From positions 8,173,437-8,237,436 of the forward strand of contig OY744463.1 in assembly GCA_963556145.1 (NCBI GenBank): a stretch of DNA of 64,000 nt, in the 5' to 3' direction. Below are positions 55,217 through 64,000 of this stretch, piece by piece; positions within the stretch are counted from its first letter, which is position 1; each line of letters begins with the position of its first letter. A program made the translations under genes and the position numbers. The DNA is from Hygrocybe punicea. Its lineage: Eukaryota; Basidiomycota; Agaricomycetes; Agaricales; Hygrophoraceae. The notes under the pieces are model-generated. The model searched no databases. It was not told the DNA's origin and saw only the letters and a program-made list of their open reading frames with translations.

Positions 55217-58200
55217 ATCACATGACTGCACAGCACTACATAAGCGATCGTCACGTGACTGTATCAAGACTTACATGGCTGATACCTGTATTATATAATG
55301 ATGGATCACATGACTGACACCCAGGATCACATGACTGGCGCATGCAGGATCACATGATCGACTTCTGGATCACATGATTGCACAGCATTACATAAGCGAT
55401 CATCACGTGAGTGTATCATGACTCACATGATTGATATCTGTATTACATAACCATGGATCACGTGACTGAATCACATGATTATCACATGATTTGCCATCAC
55501 GATCACATGAGTGCACAGCATTACATAAGCGATCGTGGCCATATATTTCAATTTCTGTCTTGCATAATACACTTGCTATATATGCATGTATATATATATA
55601 GATCGTACTGTTCTAACCTTCCGAGCAATGACGTTGTCAGACGAGCAACCTGCCGAGCACCTAATCGCGTTTAACCAGGTAATCATATGCTTATTTGTAG
55701 CACGGCTATCATACATAAGCCTAGTATGACTGGTATGACTGGTATGTACTGATGCGAACGAATAGAGCCTATTTGCTGATGGTCGCCATGGCAACAGTGG
55801 CTTACCACATCGAACGGTGGTGACCATCACCCGATCGGTGGCTGCGAGTGTCACGAACATCACGAACGTCACAAATATGATCCTGGCTATAGATAATGAC
55901 AGGAACATGTTGAAATGGGCTTGCTGGTGCATGTAACCGTTCGTTTCCACCCGAGAGCGTTCCTGGATGATCTCATCGCGTCCCCGGGCATCGAATACAC
56001 CATACAGCATTTTTTATAGCAAGAAGACAACCCAACTTTCAAATATTTGCGCACGTTTGGTCTCCACCCACATTTCGTGCCATCCCTCCTCATACCATCC
56101 TCTTTCAGGGTCCTCGCCATCGCGATCCTGGACCCCGAATGCCCCCGGTGGACATCGCTTGCAGTGACTCATACATATGTCATATTTATACCCTTGTAAT
56201 GGCTTTATCTTGTAACGCTTGCTTGGATATCACTTTCTTGCCCAAATGCGGTATGTGTTTCTCGTCCGCGGTCATTGTGGCTGCATTCACAGGGTTCAAA
56301 AACCCCTGGTTCGTGTCGATTGCATAACATTCCCATGGTCGGTTCTCCCTCGCAAACCACTGTTCCCACGATTGTGCACCCCGTATAGTCACTGCTTGCG
56401 AATGGAATCCAACCATGGGAAGCACAAACTGACCACGCAGATCGGGGAATAGGAGCCTGGCTTTCAGAATCTGAGACAATTTCGGCGATAGCTACACAGG
56501 TTCTTCCCTGCAAACCAAATCGGCGAATGCTACCATCTGCCACCCAGGAAAGCTATTAGTCTGATGGATTGTGGTACCATTCGCCGGTAGTGGTGGGATC
56601 GGGATCACATGAACCTGGGCCACTGGAATCACATGACTGGCACACGTCCAGGATCACATGACCGACACCAGGATCACATGACTGCACAGCACTACATAAG
56701 CGATCGTCACGTGACTGTATCAAGACTTACATGGCTGATACCTGTATTATATAATGATGGATCACATGACTGACACCCAGGATCACATGACTGGCGCATG
56801 CAGGATCACATGATCGACTTCTGGATCACATGATTGCACAGCATTACATAAGCGATCATCACGTGAGTGTATCATGACTCACATGATTGATATCTGTATT
56901 ACATAACCATGGATCACGTGACTGAATCACATGATTATCACATGATTTGCCATCACGATCACATGAGTGCACAGCATTACATAAGCGATCGTGGCCATAT
57001 ATTTCAATTTCTGTCTTGCATAATACACTTGCTATATATGCATGTATATATATATAGATCGTACTGTTCTAACCTTCCGAGCAATGACGTTGTCAGACGA
57101 GCAACCTGCCGAGCACCTAATCGCGTTTAACCAGGTAATCATATGCTTATTTGTAGCACGGCTATCATACATAAGCCTAGTATGACTGGTATGACTGGTA
57201 TGTACTGATGCGAACGAATAGAGCCTATTTGCTGATGGTCGCCATGGCAACAGTGGCTTACCACATCGAACGGTGGTGACCATCACCCGATCGGTGGCTG
57301 CGAGTGTCACGAACATCACGAACGTCACAAATATGATCCTGGCTATAGATAATGACAGGAACATGTTGAAATGGGCTTGCTGGTGCATGTAACCGTTCGT
57401 TTCCACCCGAGAGCGTTCCTGGATGATCTCATCGCGTCCCCGGGCATCGAATACACCATACAGCATTTTTTATAGCAAGAAGACAACCCAACTTTCAAAT
57501 ATTTGCGCACGTTTGGTCTCCACCCACATTTCGTGCCATCCCTCCTCATACCATCCTCTTTCAGGGTCCTCGCCATCGCGATCCTGGACCCCGAATGCCC
57601 CCGGTGGACATCGCTTGCAGTGACTCATACATATGTCATATTTATACCCTTGTAATGGCTTTATCTTGTAACGCTTGCTTGGATATCACTTTCTTGCCCA
57701 AATGCGGTATGTGTTTCTCGTCCGCGGTCATTGTGGCTGCATTCACAGGGTTCAAAAACCCCTGGTTCGTGTCGATTGCATAACATTCCCATGGTCGGTT
57801 CTCCCTCGCAAACCACTGTTCCCACGATTGTGCACCCCGTATAGTCACTGCTTGCGAATGGAATCCAACCATGGGAAGCACAAACTGACCACGCAGATCG
57901 GGGAATAGGAGCCTGGCTTTCAGAATCTGAGACAATTTCGGCGATAGCTACACAGGTTCTTCCCTGCAAACCAAATCGGCGAATGCTACCATCTGCCACC
58001 CAGGAAAGCTATTAGTCTGATGGATTGTGGTACCATTCGCCGGTAGTGGTGGGATCGGGATCACATGAACCTGGGCCACTGGAATCACATGACTGGCACA
58101 CGTCCAGGATCACATGACCGACACCAGGATCACATGACTGCACAGCACTACATAAGCGATCGTCACGTGACTGTATCAAGACTTACATGGCTGATACCTG

Positions 58201-61200
58201 TATTATATAATGATGGATCACATGACTGACACCCAGGATCACATGACTGGCGCATGCAGGATCACATGATCGACTTCTGGATCACATGATTGCACAGCAT
58301 TACATAAGCGATCATCACGTGAGTGTATCATGACTCACATGATTGATATCTGTATTACATAACCATGGATCACGTGACTGAATCACATGATTATCACATG
58401 ATTTGCCATCACGATCACATGAGTGCACAGCATTACATAAGCGATCGTGGCCATATATTTCAATTTCTGTCTTGCATAATACACTTGCTATATATGCATG
58501 TATATATATATAGATCGTACTGTTCTAACCTTCCGAGCAATGACGTTGTCAGACGAGCAACCTGCCGAGCACCTAATCGCGTTTAACCAGGTAATCATAT
58601 GCTTATTTGTAGCACGGCTATCATACATAAGCCTAGTATGACTGGTATGACTGGTATGTACTGATGCGAACGAATAGAGCCTATTTGCTGATGGTCGCCA
58701 TGGCAACAGTGGCTTACCACATCGAACGGTGGTGACCATCACCCGATCGGTGGCTGCGAGTGTCACGAACATCACGAACGTCACAAATATGATCCTGGCT
58801 ATAGATAATGACAGGAACATGTTGAAATGGGCTTGCTGGTGCATGTAACCGTTCGTTTCCACCCGAGAGCGTTCCTGGATGATCTCATCGCGTCCCCGGG
58901 CATCGAATACACCATACAGCATTTTTTATAGCAAGAAGACAACCCAACTTTCAAATATTTGCGCACGTTTGGTCTCCACCCACATTTCGTGCCATCCCTC
59001 CTCATACCATCCTCTTTCAGGGTCCTCGCCATCGCGATCCTGGACCCCGAATGCCCCCGGTGGACATCGCTTGCAGTGACTCATACATATGTCATATTTA
59101 TACCCTTGTAATGGCTTTATCTTGTAACGCTTGCTTGGATATCACTTTCTTGCCCAAATGCGGTATGTGTTTCTCGTCCGCGGTCATTGTGGCTGCATTC
59201 ACAGGGTTCAAAAACCCCTGGTTCGTGTCGATTGCATAACATTCCCATGGTCGGTTCTCCCTCGCAAACCACTGTTCCCACGATTGTGCACCCCGTATAG
59301 TCACTGCTTGCGAATGGAATCCAACCATGGGAAGCACAAACTGACCACGCAGATCGGGGAATAGGAGCCTGGCTTTCAGAATCTGAGACAATTTCGGCGA
59401 TAGCTACACAGGTTCTTCCCTGCAAACCAAATCGGCGAATGCTACCATCTGCCACCCAGGAAAGCTATTAGTCTGATGGATTGTGGTACCATTCGCCGGT
59501 AGTGGTGGGATCGGGATCACATGAACCTGGGCCACTGGAATCACATGACTGGCACACGTCCAGGATCACATGACCGACACCAGGATCACATGACTGCACA
59601 GCACTACATAAGCGATCGTCACGTGACTGTATCAAGACTTACATGGCTGATACCTGTATTATATAATGATGGATCACATGACTGACACCCAGGATCACAT
59701 GACTGGCGCATGCAGGATCACATGATCGACTTCTGGATCACATGATTGCACAGCATTACATAAGCGATCATCACGTGAGTGTATCATGACTCACATGATT
59801 GATATCTGTATTACATAACCATGGATCACGTGACTGAATCACATGATTATCACATGATTTGCCATCACGATCACATGAGTGCACAGCATTACATAAGCGA
59901 TCGTGGCCATATATTTCAATTTCTGTCTTGCATAATACACTTGCTATATATGCATGTATATATATATAGATCGTACTGTTCTAACCTTCCGAGCAATGAC
60001 GTTGTCAGACGAGCAACCTGCCGAGCACCTAATCGCGTTTAACCAGGTAATCATATGCTTATTTGTAGCACGGCTATCATACATAAGCCTAGTATGACTG
60101 GTATGACTGGTATGTACTGATGCGAACGAATAGAGCCTATTTGCTGATGGTCGCCATGGCAACAGTGGCTTACCACATCGAACGGTGGTGACCATCACCC
60201 GATCGGTGGCTGCGAGTGTCACGAACATCACGAACGTCACAAATATGATCCTGGCTATAGATAATGACAGGAACATGTTGAAATGGGCTTGCTGGTGCAT
60301 GTAACCGTTCGTTTCCACCCGAGAGCGTTCCTGGATGATCTCATCGCGTCCCCGGGCATCGAATACACCATACAGCATTTTTTATAGCAAGAAGACAACC
60401 CAACTTTCAAATATTTGCGCACGTTTGGTCTCCACCCACATTTCGTGCCATCCCTCCTCATACCATCCTCTTTCAGGGTCCTCGCCATCGCGATCCTGGA
60501 CCCCGAATGCCCCCGGTGGACATCGCTTGCAGTGACTCATACATATGTCATATTTATACCCTTGTAATGGCTTTATCTTGTAACGCTTGCTTGGATATCA
60601 CTTTCTTGCCCAAATGCGGTATGTGTTTCTCGTCCGCGGTCATTGTGGCTGCATTCACAGGGTTCAAAAACCCCTGGTTCGTGTCGATTGCATAACATTC
60701 CCATGGTCGGTTCTCCCTCGCAAACCACTGTTCCCACGATTGTGCACCCCGTATAGTCACTGCTTGCGAATGGAATCCAACCATGGGAAGCACAAACTGA
60801 CCACGCAGATCGGGGAATAGGAGCCTGGCTTTCAGAATCTGAGACAATTTCGGCGATAGCTACACAGGTTCTTCCCTGCAAACCAAATCGGCGAATGCTA
60901 CCATCTGCCACCCAGGAAAGCTATTAGTCTGATGGATTGTGGTACCATTCGCCGGTAGTGGTGGGATCGGGATCACATGAACCTGGGCCACTGGAATCAC
61001 ATGACTGGCACACGTCCAGGATCACATGACCGACACCAGGATCACATGACTGCACAGCACTACATAAGCGATCGTCACGTGACTGTATCAAGACTTACAT
61101 GGCTGATACCTGTATTATATAATGATGGATCACATGACTGACACCCAGGATCACATGACTGGCGCATGCAGGATCACATGATCGACTTCTGGATCACATG

Positions 61201-63874
61201 ATTGCACAGCATTACATAAGCGATCATCACGTGAGTGTATCATGACTCACATGATTGATATCTGTATTACATAACCATGGATCACGTGACTGAATCACAT
61301 GATTATCACATGATTTGCCATCACGATCACATGAGTGCACAGCATTACATAAGCGATCGTGGCCATATATTTCAATTTCTGTCTTGCATAATACACTTGC
61401 TATATATGCATGTATATATATATAGATCGTACTGTTCTAACCTTCCGAGCAATGACGTTGTCAGACGAGCAACCTGCCGAGCACCTAATCGCGTTTAACC
61501 AGGTAATCATATGCTTATTTGTAGCACGGCTATCATACATAAGCCTAGTATGACTGGTATGACTGGTATGTACTGATGCGAACGAATAGAGCCTATTTGC
61601 TGATGGTCGCCATGGCAACAGTGGCTTACCACATCGAACGGTGGTGACCATCACCCGATCGGTGGCTGCGAGTGTCACGAACATCACGAACGTCACAAAT
61701 ATGATCCTGGCTATAGATAATGACAGGAACATGTTGAAATGGGCTTGCTGGTGCATGTAACCGTTCGTTTCCACCCGAGAGCGTTCCTGGATGATCTCAT
61801 CGCGTCCCCGGGCATCGAATACACCATACAGCATTTTTTATAGCAAGAAGACAACCCAACTTTCAAATATTTGCGCACGTTTGGTCTCCACCCACATTTC
61901 GTGCCATCCCTCCTCATACCATCCTCTTTCAGGGTCCTCGCCATCGCGATCCTGGACCCCGAATGCCCCCGGTGGACATCGCTTGCAGTGACTCATACAT
62001 ATGTCATATTTATACCCTTGTAATGGCTTTATCTTGTAACGCTTGCTTGGATATCACTTTCTTGCCCAAATGCGGTATGTGTTTCTCGTCCGCGGTCATT
62101 GTGGCTGCATTCACAGGGTTCAAAAACCCCTGGTTCGTGTCGATTGCATAACATTCCCATGGTCGGTTCTCCCTCGCAAACCACTGTTCCCACGATTGTG
62201 CACCCCGTATAGTCACTGCTTGCGAATGGAATCCAACCATGGGAAGCACAAACTGACCACGCAGATCGGGGAATAGGAGCCTGGCTTTCAGAATCTGAGA
62301 CAATTTCGGCGATAGCTACACAGGTTCTTCCCTGCAAACCAAATCGGCGAATGCTACCATCTGCCACCCAGGAAAGCTATTAGTCTGATGGATTGTGGTA
62401 CCATTCGCCGGTAGTGGTGGGATCGGGATCACATGAACCTGGGCCACTGGAATCACATGACTGGCACACGTCCAGGATCACATGACCGACACCAGGATCA
62501 CATGACTGCACAGCACTACATAAGCGATCGTCACGTGACTGTATCAAGACTTACATGGCTGATACCTGTATTATATAATGATGGATCACATGACTGACAC
62601 CCAGGATCACATGACTGGCGCATGCAGGATCACATGATCGACTTCTGGATCACATGATTGCACAGCATTACATAAGCGATCATCACGTGAGTGTATCATG
62701 ACTCACATGATTGATATCTGTATTACATAACCATGGATCACGTGACTGAATCACATGATTATCACATGATTTGCCATCACGATCACATGAGTGCACAGCA
62801 TTACATAAGCGATCGTGGCCATATATTTCAATTTCTGTCTTGCATAATACACTTGCTATATATGCATGTATATATATATAGATCGTACTGTTCTAACCTT
62901 CCGAGCAATGACGTTGTCAGACGAGCAACCTGCCGAGCACCTAATCGCGTTTAACCAGGTAATCATATGCTTATTTGTAGCACGGCTATCATACATAAGC
63001 CTAGTATGACTGGTATGACTGGTATGTACTGATGCGAACGAATAGAGCCTATTTGCTGATGGTCGCCATGGCAACAGTGGCTTACCACATCGAACGGTGG
63101 TGACCATCACCCGATCGGTGGCTGCGAGTGTCACGAACATCACGAACGTCACAAATATGATCCTGGCTATAGATAATGACAGGAACATGTTGAAATGGGC
63201 TTGCTGGTGCATGTAACCGTTCGTTTCCACCCGAGAGCGTTCCTGGATGATCTCATCGCGTCCCCGGGCATCGAATACACCATACAGCATTTTTTATAGC
63301 AAGAAGACAACCCAACTTTCAAATATTTGCGCACGTTTGGTCTCCACCCACATTTCGTGCCATCCCTCCTCATACCATCCTCTTTCAGGGTCCTCGCCAT
63401 CGCGATCCTGGACCCCGAATGCCCCCGGTGGACATCGCTTGCAGTGACTCATACATATGTCATATTTATACCCTTGTAATGGCTTTATCTTGTAACGCTT
63501 GCTTGGATATCACTTTCTTGCCCAAATGCGGTATGTGTTTCTCGTCCGCGGTCATTGTGGCTGCATTCACAGGGTTCAAAAACCCCTGGTTCGTGTCGAT
63601 TGCATAACATTCCCATGGTCGGTTCTCCCTCGCAAACCACTGTTCCCACGATTGTGCACCCCGTATAGTCACTGCTTGCGAATGGAATCCAACCATGGGA
63701 AGCACAAACTGACCACGCAGATCGGGGAATAGGAGCCTGGCTTTCAGAATCTGAGACAATTTCGGCGATAGCTACACAGGTTCTTCCCTGCAAACCAAAT
63801 CGGCGAATGCTACCATCTGCCACCCAGGAAAGCTATTAGTCTGATGGATTGTGGTACCATTCGCCGGTAGTGGT

Positions 63875-63875
63875 A
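63875..63875. other. Unit-specific G-to-A substitution near the right end
   Basis: GTGGTGGGATC reads GTGGTAGGATC in the unit starting at 62455. It lies between the minus-strand open frames and the first TCACATGA of the cluster. It is seen once. Confidence 0.9.
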
Positions 63876-64000
63876 GGATCGGGATCACATGAACCTGGGC
63901 CACTGGAATCACATGACTGGCACACGTCCAGGATCACATGACCGACACCAGGATCACATGACTGCACAGCACTACATAAGCGATCGTCACGTGACTGTAT

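Larger units (their letters stand above)
39597..64000 (+). repeat. Macrosatellite block 3: 16 complete units, running off the right end
   Basis: The block opens with a 978-base partial unit (unit bases 485-1456 plus six inserted bases). Complete units start at 40575, 42031, 43487, 44943, 46399, 47855, 49311, 50767, 52223, 53679, 55155, 56631, 58087, 59543, 60999 and 62455. A final 90-base partial unit from 63911 runs to the window end, still in phase, so the array continues to the right. Units are 1,456 long except those at 53679 and 55155, which are 1,476 because of a 20-base duplication. Three consecutive units share A-to-G at 44601, 46057 and 47513, and a lone G-to-A lies at 63875. Confidence 0.98.

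Overview
The whole 64,000-base window is one head-to-tail tandem array (a macrosatellite) of a 1,456-base unit. Two runs of exactly 200 N interrupt it, at 13170-13369 and 39397-39596. There are 42 complete units and five partial ones, about 43.7 unit lengths of real sequence. The array runs off both ends of the window, so its true length and its borders are unknown. I see no rRNA or tRNA gene, transposase, reverse transcriptase, CRISPR array or confidently recognisable protein gene.

Each unit has two parts, given here in the coordinates of the first unit (1-1456). The first is a regulatory-looking segment of about 362 bases that spans the unit junction (position 1431 of one unit to 336 of the next). 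It holds 15 copies of TCACRTGA, all in the same orientation: twelve TCACATGA and three TCACGTGA. Two of its stretches are an 87%-identical internal duplication. TCACRTG is the core recognised by many bHLH/bHLH-Zip factors, including yeast Cbf1 at CDEI. The window carries about 650 such sites. The second part, about 337-1430, starts with an AT-rich stretch ending in a (TA)6 tract. It continues with mixed sequence that has only short open frames. On the minus strand, two of these frames (1317-1012 and 953-402) could be the broken or intron-split remains of one gene, which would lie just downstream of the TCACRTGA cluster. I do not recognise the product and rate this low.

The units are nearly identical. 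Away from the N runs I noticed only five changes: a TA contraction (unit at 2913), a G-to-A at 24636, an A-to-G shared by three consecutive units (44601, 46057, 47513), a 20-base duplication shared by two adjacent units (53701, 55177), and a G-to-A at 63875. Variants shared by neighbours fit unequal exchange or local amplification. Two noisy zones, 11280-12841 and 36483-40012, hold many single-base indels next to the N runs. They look like unpolished assembly ends rather than biology. If the period holds across the gaps, each hides at least 1,101 and 957 bases rather than 200.

The organism cannot be fixed from this sequence. The long homogeneous satellite, the absence of bacterial-style coding density and the Cbf1-like motif favour a eukaryote, and a fungus is a reasonable but weak guess. 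An assembler-made concatemer of a small circular molecule is a live alternative.
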